A stretch of DNA of 64,000 bases from Solwaraspora sp. WMMD792 (GTDB lineage Bacteria > Actinomycetota > Actinomycetes > Mycobacteriales > Micromonosporaceae): contig NZ_JARUBH010000009.1 in assembly GCF_029626105.1 (NCBI RefSeq), positions 6,510,001-6,574,000 on the forward strand, in the 5' to 3' direction. Position 1 is the first letter of the stretch. Each line of letters opens with the position of its first letter. A program made the position numbers and the translations under genes. Of the stretch, positions 26,062 to 33,585 are shown piece after piece. The notes under the pieces were generated by a model. That model saw only the letters and a program-made list of their open reading frames with translations, was not told the origin of the DNA and searched no databases.

Positions 26062-26482
26062 GATCAAGCCGGAGATAGTTGAGTATGTCCGCACGTTCGT
26101 ACGCGATGACCACGAGGAGAACGATCGGATCGAACGCCTCCTTGATGAAGAGGGCTGGGGCGACGGTTTCGCCTCGTACCTGGCTGCGGTCTTCTACTAC
26201 GCCATCGATCGTAGGTTCGGGGGCAGGTGGAGCCAAAGTGCGGTGATCCAATTTGTCGCAGACATGCGAGCTGCTAACCCCGTTGCGGCCCAAGTGGACC
26301 CAGGTGTTGCGGAAGCTGCGATTCGAGCTGCTCTGGACCCGGCGGCCGATTTGAACGTGCCGGCGCTGGAGTTGCCCAAAACGCAAATTGTAGCCATCCA
26401 TCATGCGGTCGCCGATCTAGACATGACAGACAGCGATCTCGACGATCTCCTGCGCAAGGCCGAGCGCCTGGCGGCCCGATGA
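26054..26482 (+). CDS. Small acidic helical protein, unknown function
   Basis: A 142-residue acidic protein starting with ATG at 26054, 8 bp inside the preceding gene. The first half contains VRTFVRDDHEENDRIERLLD and FASYLAAVFYYAIDRRFGGR, the second half a helical DLDMTDSDLDDLLRKAERLA tail. There is no signal peptide, membrane span or recognisable catalytic motif. It may partner the coiled-coil membrane protein made from the same transcript. I do not recognise a family. Confidence 0.62.
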   Translation: MIEIKPEIVEYVRTFVRDDHEENDRIERLLDEEGWGDGFASYLAAVFYYAIDRRFGGRWSQSAVIQFVADMRAANPVAAQVDPGVAEAAIRAALDPAADLNVPALELPKTQIVAIHHAVADLDMTDSDLDDLLRKAERLAAR

Positions 26483-26514
26483 GATAATCGAGATGGAGGA
26501 CTGAAAGGTGACTG

Positions 26515-26778
26515 TTGGCCAACATCCAAGAAGTCAAAGCCGGGCTTGCCATGTCCGAGGAGCAGGCAGCCGAGGTCGTCGCCCGAATTCAGGGCGCGAT
26601 CGACGAGATCGAAAGAATGCTCGTCATGCTGCGATCTGTCTCGTCTACCGCTGGGCATCCGCTGGTTCAAGCTGCAACTACCCGTTGCGAGCAGAGTAAA
26701 CAGCGCTTGACGGAGGCCACGAAACTTGTGCGGCAAGCTAGCAAGGCTACATCCGAGTACCGAGGGCTCCTTGGCTAG
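26515..26778 (+). CDS. Small helical protein, paralogue A' of the cassette
   Basis: An 87-residue protein probably starting at TTG 26515, with AAAGGTG a few bases upstream. It opens ANIQEVKAGLA and carries GHP, CEQS and ATSEYRGLLG at the same positions as the 87-residue protein at 24895, with which it shares about a third of residues by eye. The duplicates bracket the coiled-coil/acidic pair. It ends 77 bp before the 3' end of the convergent SRA-HNH gene. Pairs of small helical paralogues around a membrane protein resemble secretion-chaperone or immunity arrangements, but nothing here proves it. Confidence 0.65.
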   Translation: MANIQEVKAGLAMSEEQAAEVVARIQGAIDEIERMLVMLRSVSSTAGHPLVQAATTRCEQSKQRLTEATKLVRQASKATSEYRGLLG

Positions 26779-26854
26779 TCCTAACGGTGCGACCGGGCTG
26801 GCATTCGTGCAGTCCGGACTTCGTGATGTAGTTGCACAGGTGGCCTCTCGGCTC

Positions 26855-27742
26855 CTAATCTTCGACTTGCTCGTCGGCCAGACGAATGTTTCGGTGATAT
26901 TCGATCAAAGACCAGTTGAGCGGGTGTTTGTCGGTCTGCTGCAGGTCGACGACAAACGTATTACTCATGGTGTCTATGACTCGACCACTCGGGTCAATTT
27001 GAATGGCTCCGTTGTCGAATAGTGTGTGATGGTTCGGGCAGAGGCAGAGGATGTTGCTGAGGTCGTCTGGGCCGTTGTGTGGCTTCCCGAGGGGCTTGAT
27101 GTGTGCGGCTTCCGCGTATGGGCCGGCGGGGGTCATCAGCTTGATCCCGCAGACTTGGCATGTGTAGTCATGAAGACGCTTGGCCTCAGCTGCGACAGTG
27201 GCACTTCTAACGAGCCGTTGAATTGTGGCCTCGACCCGAGTGGTGCGGGCGGACGTCTCCGGCGGAGCGAGGCTCCTGGGTAGATCCAAGCTCTCGTAAG
27301 TCACTAAGCGAAAGCGCCAAATAGTGTACCCGTCGGTCCCGATGTCTTTCCAGTGGTCAACGACTCTGAAGAGTCCGTCATAGCGGAGACCGACCTTGGG
27401 TGAGTGCGTCTCGTCCCCTCCGGCGCCACGAATTACGCGGACCGGGTTGCCATCAAGTCGGCTCCTGGCAAGACCGAGGTTTCCGCGCGTGAGTTCTTGA
27501 TGCGCAATCTGGCGCTTGGTTCGAGGATCGTTGCCGCCCTGGCCTGTGTAGACGATCTCGTCGCCGTAGTCTTCGTCGTCGATGTATCCGCCGGAGACGA
27601 CGATGGACTCGGCTCCATCTGCCCCGCCGCAGATGCCGCCCTGAAGTGGCCGGTGGACCTTGGCCACTGCGAGATCAGTGCGGTTAGCGAACGTTGAGCC
27701 GGGTGGGTAGCCGGGGATCTCGCCGTACGTCCGCTCCGCCAT
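26855..27742 (-). CDS. SRA (YDG)-HNH protein, likely modification-dependent restriction endonuclease
   Basis: A 295-residue protein. Residues 1-150 form an SRA/YDG domain: GEIPGYPPGSTFANRTDLA, then HRPLQGGICG, SIVVSGGYIDDEDYGDEI and the YDG at 121-123. SRA domains flip 5-methyl- or 5-hydroxymethylcytosine. Residues 190-250 are an HNH nuclease with Cys195/Cys198, AHIKPLG (His214), and CPNHHTLFDNG with two further ligands. SRA-HNH proteins in Streptomyces cleave 5-methylcytosine DNA as type IV restriction enzymes and block methylated foreign DNA. It lies 87 bp downstream of the DUF1828 gene on the same strand, a likely operon. GC content is below that of the core genes, consistent with transfer. 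Confidence 0.88.
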   Translation of the reverse strand: MAERTYGEIPGYPPGSTFANRTDLAVAKVHRPLQGGICGGADGAESIVVSGGYIDDEDYGDEIVYTGQGGNDPRTKRQIAHQELTRGNLGLARSRLDGNPVRVIRGAGGDETHSPKVGLRYDGLFRVVDHWKDIGTDGYTIWRFRLVTYESLDLPRSLAPPETSARTTRVEATIQRLVRSATVAAEAKRLHDYTCQVCGIKLMTPAGPYAEAAHIKPLGKPHNGPDDLSNILCLCPNHHTLFDNGAIQIDPSGRVIDTMSNTFVVDLQQTDKHPLNWSLIEYHRNIRLADEQVED

Positions 27743-27829
27743 AGCCGGCAGAGTAGGTCATGCGGACGGGAATGTGAAGACGATTCGATTCTGGCAAGTG
27801 GCTGCGCCGGAGGTTCAAGGCTGGCGTAG

Positions 27830-28621
27830 TCAGCTGTGCTGCAGGGATGGAGGCACAACGATGTCGATGCGCTGCTCCAGCTTGTGCGGGGTGGCGAAGA
27901 ACTCTACGTCGCTGACGGACCTCAACTCGCGGACGATGGCCTGCGGCCAGTCGTGCTCGGCCCCGTCGAGGGCTGCGATGCGCTGCTGTTTGGGCACTTC
28001 CGACAAGCTGAAGATGTGGTAGCAGTGCTCGGCGGCCTGCTCCTGGTCGCGTCCGCTCACCGCCTGCACGTAAGCGGCCTTGTTGGCGGACGACACCTGC
28101 ACGGTGACCGGCCGCTGGCGACCCGAGGTCAGCCGTACTGGTGCCTCGCGCTGCACCCGGCGGGCATCGTTGGTAGCCCACGCCTTGATTCGGGTGACGA
28201 CCCGGTCCGGGAAGCGGACCGGGGGTTGTTTCACCGCCAGCCACCGCAACTGGTCCACCCGCATCGACGCCTGCGCCACGGCGAGTACCAGTTCACCCAA
28301 CGACTCCTTGGCGCCGTAGGTGGCCAACTCGCCGGGTACGGCGTCGAAGCCGTTCAGGCCGGACAGGCGTGCTGCTTCGGCGATCGCTTCCGCAGGGCGA
28401 CCGTGGTCGAAGTTGACGCCAGCCATCGACAGCAGGGTGGTCGCCGTGGCCCGGTCGGAGACGCGGTAGCCGTCACCGATCGGCTCGACGAGCAGACGCA
28501 CCGAGTCGCCGTCGCCGTAGGTGAGGGGCAGATCGATGAGCAGGCCATCGCCGTACGCCTGGGTGACGCTCTGGTCGTTGACCGCCCGCAAGATCGCGCC
28601 TACGACGGTTTCGCTGTTCAT
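27830..28621 (-). CDS. DUF1828 domain protein
   Basis: The ATG at 28621 follows GGGGGTG by about 5 nt and gives 263 residues; an ATG five codons earlier is possible. The first 95 residues (LLIDLPLTYGDGDSVRLLVE, then GYRVSDRATATTLLSMAG) match the DUF1828 pattern of short beta strands followed by a helix. The rest is a soluble alpha/beta region ending KLEQRIDIVVPPSLQHS. DUF1828 has no established biochemical role; members occur in accessory regions. Its position directly upstream of an SRA-HNH nuclease, in the same direction, makes a defence-related partner plausible, for example as sensor or modulator. Confidence 0.72.
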   Translation of the reverse strand: MNSETVVGAILRAVNDQSVTQAYGDGLLIDLPLTYGDGDSVRLLVEPIGDGYRVSDRATATTLLSMAGVNFDHGRPAEAIAEAARLSGLNGFDAVPGELATYGAKESLGELVLAVAQASMRVDQLRWLAVKQPPVRFPDRVVTRIKAWATNDARRVQREAPVRLTSGRQRPVTVQVSSANKAAYVQAVSGRDQEQAAEHCYHIFSLSEVPKQQRIAALDGAEHDWPQAIVRELRSVSDVEFFATPHKLEQRIDIVVPPSLQHS

Positions 28622-28752
28622 CGCCACCCCCATCACGGCTCTGACTCACTATCCAGGTGAACGAGGCACCTAACGCTTTGTCCTATGCCGACGTTGCCCG
28701 ATGTGGCTGCGGCTATGGACAATGATGTCCGTTCGAGCCAGGGAGGCCATGG

Positions 28753-29430
28753 ATGGCAGTCGACGGAGCGCCTACGGACGAGCCCGCCCCGCGTCCGCTT
28801 GCTGACGCTCTCGCTGCACCACTGCTGGGCGCCTACCGTGCCGGCGGGTTCGGGCTGGCCTTCCTGCTGCTCGGCGCGTTGATCCTGACTGGTGCCGGAA
28901 TTGCTGGTCGCGGGCTGGTCACCTACGTGCTGCTCGGCGTGGGCATCGTGCTTGTTCTCGTCCCCTGCTATTTCTTCTACGTCAAGGAGATCCGGCCCAT
29001 CGATCGAGCCCGCCGGGCGGTGGTCAGCAACGAGGAGTTGATCAATGAGCTGCAGGAGGCGGCAGTCTCAGCCGCGCAGCTGGGATTGATGTTGCAGTCC
29101 GTGGTGTACAAGCACTCTCACGACGTCAACGTGGTGCTCAAGACGACCCGGTCGCAGCTGCGGCGTATTCCCTTTGGCCTGGCCAAGCAGATTGCCGACC
29201 AGCCCGCCTTGATCAATGCCGACGCGCTGGCCACAAGCGTGGTGACGTTCTCGGAGCGGGCCGAGGAGGTGCTCCGTGAACTCAACGCAGCGATCGTTGA
29301 GTCCGACGCAGCCCGGCTGCGCAAGTACATCGACGAGGCGGACAAGCTCAAGGCGTCGATCCGTGGGCTCCTGGCCGCACGCAATGAGCTGGCCGTCGAG
29401 GCCGGTACGGCCGCTGCGCCGCTAGCCTGA
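28753..29430 (+). CDS. Two-helix membrane protein with cytoplasmic coiled coil
   Basis: A 225-residue protein with GGGAGG 6 nt before its ATG. Two adjacent transmembrane helices (AGGFGLAFLLLGALILTGAG and LVTYVLLGVGIVLVLVPCYF) are followed by about 140 residues of charged helix (IRPIDRARRAVVSNEELINE, then EVLRELNAAIVESDAARLRK). No enzyme motif is seen. It is divergent from the DUF1828-SRA-HNH pair, sharing a 131-bp promoter interval. It may be part of that unit or simply adjacent. The topology recalls effector or anchor proteins of anti-phage systems, but this is only a resemblance. Confidence 0.65.
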   Translation: MAVDGAPTDEPAPRPLADALAAPLLGAYRAGGFGLAFLLLGALILTGAGIAGRGLVTYVLLGVGIVLVLVPCYFFYVKEIRPIDRARRAVVSNEELINELQEAAVSAAQLGLMLQSVVYKHSHDVNVVLKTTRSQLRRIPFGLAKQIADQPALINADALATSVVTFSERAEEVLRELNAAIVESDAARLRKYIDEADKLKASIRGLLAARNELAVEAGTAAAPLA

Positions 29431-29641
29431 CTGTACGTCGCTGGCTTGCGAGCATGAATCGGACTCCCAGTCGCCGAGGGCAGCAGGCGGGTTGTCTCCT
29501 GCCGATCGAGCGGCCTACCCGCCCCGCTGCAAGTCTGCTGTTCAACCACACCAGCGCGGAGGCTCCATGGGACTGGTTCCGTACCGCTGATGTGGTTGAC
29601 TGAACCCGCATACGTGGAGCGGCCGAGGAGGTGGCGGGGCG

Positions 29642-30181
29642 GTGGTGCAGGTGCCGGCGGTGCTCGGTGAGCCGATCCGGTTTGTGCTGAACTGGGGTCG
29701 CCGCTACTCGCTGTGGGTGTTCAACTTCGGCCTGGCCTGCTGCGCGATCGAGTTCATCGCCACCAGCATGGGCCGGCACGACTTCATCCGGCTCGGCGTC
29801 ATCCCGTTCGCCCACGGGCCGCGCCAAGCCGACCTGATGGTCGTCTCCGGCACGGTCACCGACAAGATGGCGCCGGCGATCAAGCGGCTCTACGACCAGA
29901 TGCCCGAGCCCAAGTACGTCATCTCGTTCGGTGCCTGCTCCAACTGTGGCGGCCCGTACTGGGACTCGTACTCGGTGACCAAGGGCGTCGACCAGCTGAT
30001 CCCCGTCGACGTGTACGTGCCCGGCTGCCCGCCCCGGCCGGAAGCGCTGCTGCACGGCATCCTGCGGCTGCAGGACAAGATCGCCGCCGAGCGGTCCGGC
30101 ATCGGCGGCGTGCACCGGCCCGACCCGCTCGCCTCGCCGGTCGACCGGCTCACCGCACCGGCCGTCAAGCCACCGAGCTGA
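29642..30181 (+). CDS. nuoB: NADH-quinone oxidoreductase subunit B (isolated copy)
   Basis: A 179-residue PSST/NuoB-type protein. The N2 cluster ligands are all present: Cys33-Cys34 in ACCAIEF, Cys99 in GACSNCGG and Cys129 in PGCPPRP. NuoB carries the terminal iron-sulfur cluster that reduces quinone at the NuoB-NuoD interface. Here it stands alone, about 9.6 kb before nuoC and its operon on the same strand, and neither nuoA nor nuoD is nearby. The GTG start has GAGGAGG about 10 nt upstream. The C-terminal 25 residues (from RPDPLASP) are a Pro/Ala-rich extension. It presumably belongs with the partial nuo operon downstream. Confidence 0.93.
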   Translation: MVQVPAVLGEPIRFVLNWGRRYSLWVFNFGLACCAIEFIATSMGRHDFIRLGVIPFAHGPRQADLMVVSGTVTDKMAPAIKRLYDQMPEPKYVISFGACSNCGGPYWDSYSVTKGVDQLIPVDVYVPGCPPRPEALLHGILRLQDKIAAERSGIGGVHRPDPLASPVDRLTAPAVKPPS

Positions 30182-30278
30182 GCCGGCCCGCCAGCCAGAA
30201 CCCGACCGACCGGCGAGCTGACCCGGCGTACCGCCGGGATCTGACCCGGCGCTCAGTGGCGCGGTTGCTGAAACGCGG

Positions 30279-30293
30279 TAGCCTGCGCGGACG
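30279..30293 (+). promoter_or_regulatory. Near-leaderless -10 box for the DUF2252 gene
   Basis: TAGCCT at 30279-30284 is 8 nt before GTG 30293 with no Shine-Dalgarno, suggesting a leaderless or nearly leaderless transcript. Confidence 0.45.
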
Positions 30294-31612
30294 TGAGTGA
30301 TTCTCAGCGCGCGACGCAGATCGTCGACATCCTGACCGCCGAGTTCGGCGAGCTGATGGCGGTGGACCCGGCCGCCTTCCGCCGCAAGTTCCGCAAGATG
30401 GCCGCCAGCCCGTTCGCGTTCTACCGGGGCACCGCCTGCCTGTTCTACGCCGACCAGACCGAGCCCGACGGGCCGTTCAACGACGACAGCTTCTGCGACA
30501 AGCAGACCAGCCGGGTCTGGATCCACGGCGACCTGCACGCCGAGAACTTCGGCACCTACATGAACGGCTCCGGCGAGCTGGTCTTCAACGTCAACGACTT
30601 CGACGAGGCGTACGTCGGCCCGTTCATCTGGGACCTGCGCCGCTTCGCCGCCAGCCTCGCCCTGATCGGCTACGCCAAGGCGCTCTCCGACGAGATCATC
30701 GGCACCCTGGTACGCGAGTTCGCCACCGCCTACCTGGCCGAGCTGCGGGCCATCGTCGCCGGCGGCGAGGAGGCCATCGGCTCGATCACCCTGGCGAACG
30801 CCACCGGCGTGCTGCGCCACGTGCTGCAGGAGGCCCGGCTCAACACCCGCGTCGGCCTGCTGGAGAACCTCACCACCATCAACGACTACGAGCGGCGGTT
30901 CATCATCCGCGACGGGGTGTACGAGGTCGACGACGACACCCGGGCCGCGGTGACCGCCGCCTTCGGCGACTACCTGGCCACGTTGCCGCACCGGGCCGGC
31001 GGCGGTCGCGCCGTCGCCGCCCAGATCAAGGACATCGTGCTGCGCAAAGGCGTCGGCATCGGCTCGGCCGGGCTGCCGTCGTACAGCATCCTGCTCGAAG
31101 GCCACACCCAGGCGTTGGAGAACGACGTCGTCGTCTACATGAAGCAGGCCCAGGTGCCGGCCGTCGCCCGGCACGTCCACGACGAAGGTGTCCGGGCGTA
31201 CTTCCGGCACCAGGGCCACCGGACCGCCGAGTCGCAGCGGGCGCTGCAGGCCCACGCCGACCCGTGGCTCGGCTTCACCGAGCTGGCCGGCGTCGGCCAG
31301 CTCGTCGCCGAAGTCTCGCCGTACGCCGCCGACCTGGACTGGTCCGACGTCAACGAGCAGGCCGAGCTGACCGGCGTCGTCACCGACCTGGCCCACTCGG
31401 TGGCCCGGATGCACTCGGTCGCCGACGACGAGTCCAGCCACGACCTGGTCGACTACTCCACCGAGGAGGCGATCGTCGCGGCGATCGACGCCGACGGGGC
31501 CGGCTTCGTCGCGGGCCTGGTCGACTTCGCCCACCGGTACGGTGCCCGCGCCCGCACCGACCACCGGATCTTCGTCGACCTGTTCCGCAACGGCCAGCTG
31601 CCCTGGGTGTAG
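30293..31612 (+). CDS. DUF2252 family protein
   Basis: A 439-residue soluble protein. The family has a kinase-like fold, and the hallmark HGDLHAENFGTY (about residues 79-90) followed by FNVNDFDEA (about 98-106) mirrors the catalytic HxDxxxxN and metal-binding D of aminoglycoside phosphotransferase-like enzymes. Later AYFRHQGHRTAESQRALQAH and SVARMHSVADD are also typical. The substrate is not known for any member that I can cite. There is no signal peptide. It starts 112 bp after nuoB; the -10 box immediately upstream indicates its own promoter, so it is not necessarily functionally tied to nuoB. Confidence 0.87.
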   Translation: MSDSQRATQIVDILTAEFGELMAVDPAAFRRKFRKMAASPFAFYRGTACLFYADQTEPDGPFNDDSFCDKQTSRVWIHGDLHAENFGTYMNGSGELVFNVNDFDEAYVGPFIWDLRRFAASLALIGYAKALSDEIIGTLVREFATAYLAELRAIVAGGEEAIGSITLANATGVLRHVLQEARLNTRVGLLENLTTINDYERRFIIRDGVYEVDDDTRAAVTAAFGDYLATLPHRAGGGRAVAAQIKDIVLRKGVGIGSAGLPSYSILLEGHTQALENDVVVYMKQAQVPAVARHVHDEGVRAYFRHQGHRTAESQRALQAHADPWLGFTELAGVGQLVAEVSPYAADLDWSDVNEQAELTGVVTDLAHSVARMHSVADDESSHDLVDYSTEEAIVAAIDADGAGFVAGLVDFAHRYGARARTDHRIFVDLFRNGQLPWV

Positions 31613-31722
31613 CGCCGGGTGCCCGGTAACAGCGAGATCAAATTGTCAGGTCGCCGACCGCGCCGTTGGGCCGGGGCTGCCATCCTGGACAGTGTCGGCA
31701 CGGACACGGATGAAGGGCTACC

Positions 31723-32583
31723 GTGGCGAGAAGACCCAGGCAGATCCCGGCCCGGCGGGGTAGCGGCAGCGGCAGGGCCAATCGTTCCGGTAGCGGCCTG
31801 CAGAACGCCGTGATCCTGACGGTCATCACGGCGGTCGTGGGCGCGGTAGTGGCCGCGGTGCTGACCAGGGATTCCCTCCTCGGCCTGGTCGACCGGGCCC
31901 AGGGCGGGACGCACCTGACGTACACCTTGGAGCGTCACTTCCCCACGACGGCGATCGACGACGCCTGGGCCCTGCCGGCAGATGTGACGGCCGAGCAGGA
32001 GGCGGCGATGCCGCCGGCCGGGCCGGACTTCCACAAGTGGGTGCTGGCCGAGGGCGGTGTGCAGGTCTACAGCCACGTGACCCGCATCGAGTTCACCAAC
32101 CCCCGGGAGCGCCAGGTGCGGATCAACAGCATCCGGGGCCGGGTGGTGGACAGCCAACCAGCGTGGGACGGCAGCCTCTTCTGCCAGTACTCGGAGGGCA
32201 CCGGGGACGTCACCGTCGTCGAAATCAACCTCGGTGACCAGGACCCGGTCGCGCGAGTCGCGAACGGTCGAGGGACCGGCTCCTCCTACTTCCTCTCCAA
32301 CGGAGACATCACGCTGGCCAAGAACGAGACCCACAGCCTCGTGGTGACCGCACGCCCGCCGCCCGGTCGATGGGCGGCGTGGCACCTCGAAGTCAGATAC
32401 ACGGTCGACGGCGAGCCCGCCACGCTCGTCATCGACGACAACGGCTCGCCGTTCACCGTCAGCGACGAGGCTGACGACTACCAGACCTACCTCGTCCGGG
32501 CCGGAAAGCAGGAGTTCGACCACGACTGGCAGAAGGACAACGGCTGGTACGAGCGGTCCCCAGGCCAGTGCAGGAACCGGTAG
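31723..32583 (+). CDS. Membrane-anchored extracytoplasmic protein, unknown
   Basis: A 286-residue protein with a short Arg/Ser/Gly-rich tail, one transmembrane helix (AVILTVITAVVGAVVAAVL, about 28-46) and an outside domain of about 235 residues rich in beta strand. It contains EFTNPRERQVRINSIRGRVV and an ending WQKDNGWYERSPGQCRNR. The stop TAG overlaps the GTG start of the next gene (TAGTG), and the next protein ends in a similar YLVRAG/HDQPPR-type beta domain, so the two may be distant relatives. No family is recognised. The three genes from here to 35394 form an operon of surface-exposed proteins. Confidence 0.68.
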   Translation: MARRPRQIPARRGSGSGRANRSGSGLQNAVILTVITAVVGAVVAAVLTRDSLLGLVDRAQGGTHLTYTLERHFPTTAIDDAWALPADVTAEQEAAMPPAGPDFHKWVLAEGGVQVYSHVTRIEFTNPRERQVRINSIRGRVVDSQPAWDGSLFCQYSEGTGDVTVVEINLGDQDPVARVANGRGTGSSYFLSNGDITLAKNETHSLVVTARPPPGRWAAWHLEVRYTVDGEPATLVIDDNGSPFTVSDEADDYQTYLVRAGKQEFDHDWQKDNGWYERSPGQCRNR

Positions 32584-33551
32584 TGGCCCGGTTGAGGAAC
32601 CGCCGAGCACTCGCCGTCGCCATGAGCGCGGTGCTTCTCGCGACGCTCCTCGTCGCCTGCACCGGCAGCGGATCCGGGTCCGAGGCCGAGCCTGAGGCCG
32701 AGGCGACTCCTACGGCCGAGTCCGACGCGCAGCCGACGGCGGAGTTCGACGCCCCACCGACGGCCTCGTCTGACGCCCCGTCAACGGCGGAGTCCGACGG
32801 CCCGCAACTCGACGTCACCGCCACCAGCACAGTGGACGACTTCGGACTGCCCGGCGACGCGGCAGTAGTCGCCTTCCCCAGCCTCGCCGAGCCACCCGAA
32901 CCACCAGCCGGGATCAGCACCTGCGGCGACCTGCACGCCTGGATGCGGACCCAGGGCGCGATCGACGTCGGCGGCAGCCAGGTCCAGGTCAACCTCTGGG
33001 CGCCGGCCGACGACGTGACCGTCACCGCCACCAAGGTCGAAGTGGTACGGCTGGAGCGGCGCGACCCGTTCGAGAGCCGGGCGATCGCCTGTTCCGCCAC
33101 CCAGAAGGTTCCCGACGAGGGGCAGCTTCCGCTCGTTGACGTGCCCGGTGACACGCCCTCCCGGGCCGGCGACGCCCGGACCCTGGACGGGCTGGAAACC
33201 GGTGTGCCCACCGAGGTGCCAGCCCACTACGTACACATGTTCTGGACGTCACCGCAGCCGATCGAGCTGCGCGCCGGCGACCGGAAGCCGTACATCACGG
33301 TCCGGCTGGAGGCCCGCGACGGCTGGTACGACTGGGAGCTCGTCGTACATCTGCTCGTCAACGGAGAGCAGCGGACCTACCGGTTGCGGGACGGCCGCGA
33401 CGACCGGCCGTTCAGCACCAACTCCGGTTACCTCGGTGACGACCTGACCCGCCTGCCACGTACGGAGAGCTACGTGTGGTGTGTGCACGACCAGCCGCCG
33501 CGACTGCACCGGCAGACCGCGCCGTTCCTCTGCCCGGACGAGGACCGATGA
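32583..33551 (+). CDS. Predicted lipoprotein, unknown
   Basis: I take the GTG at 32583, which overlaps the previous stop as TAGTG; a GTG 15 bases upstream is possible. The 322-residue product has a basic start, a hydrophobic signal and the lipobox LLVAC, so the cysteine at about residue 26 should be lipidated. A Glu/Ala/Pro/Thr/Asp-rich linker of about 60 residues with SDA-type repeats follows. The folded part contains CGDLHAWMRTQGAIDVGGS and several beta strands, ending in a Cys pair (WCVHDQPPR then FLCPDEDR). It shares its topology and neighbours with the preceding gene. The function is unknown. Confidence 0.72.
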   Translation: MARLRNRRALAVAMSAVLLATLLVACTGSGSGSEAEPEAEATPTAESDAQPTAEFDAPPTASSDAPSTAESDGPQLDVTATSTVDDFGLPGDAAVVAFPSLAEPPEPPAGISTCGDLHAWMRTQGAIDVGGSQVQVNLWAPADDVTVTATKVEVVRLERRDPFESRAIACSATQKVPDEGQLPLVDVPGDTPSRAGDARTLDGLETGVPTEVPAHYVHMFWTSPQPIELRAGDRKPYITVRLEARDGWYDWELVVHLLVNGEQRTYRLRDGRDDRPFSTNSGYLGDDLTRLPRTESYVWCVHDQPPRLHRQTAPFLCPDEDR

Positions 33552-33585
33552 GCTGGGACGCGGGGTCGACTCCGGAGGCGGACCG

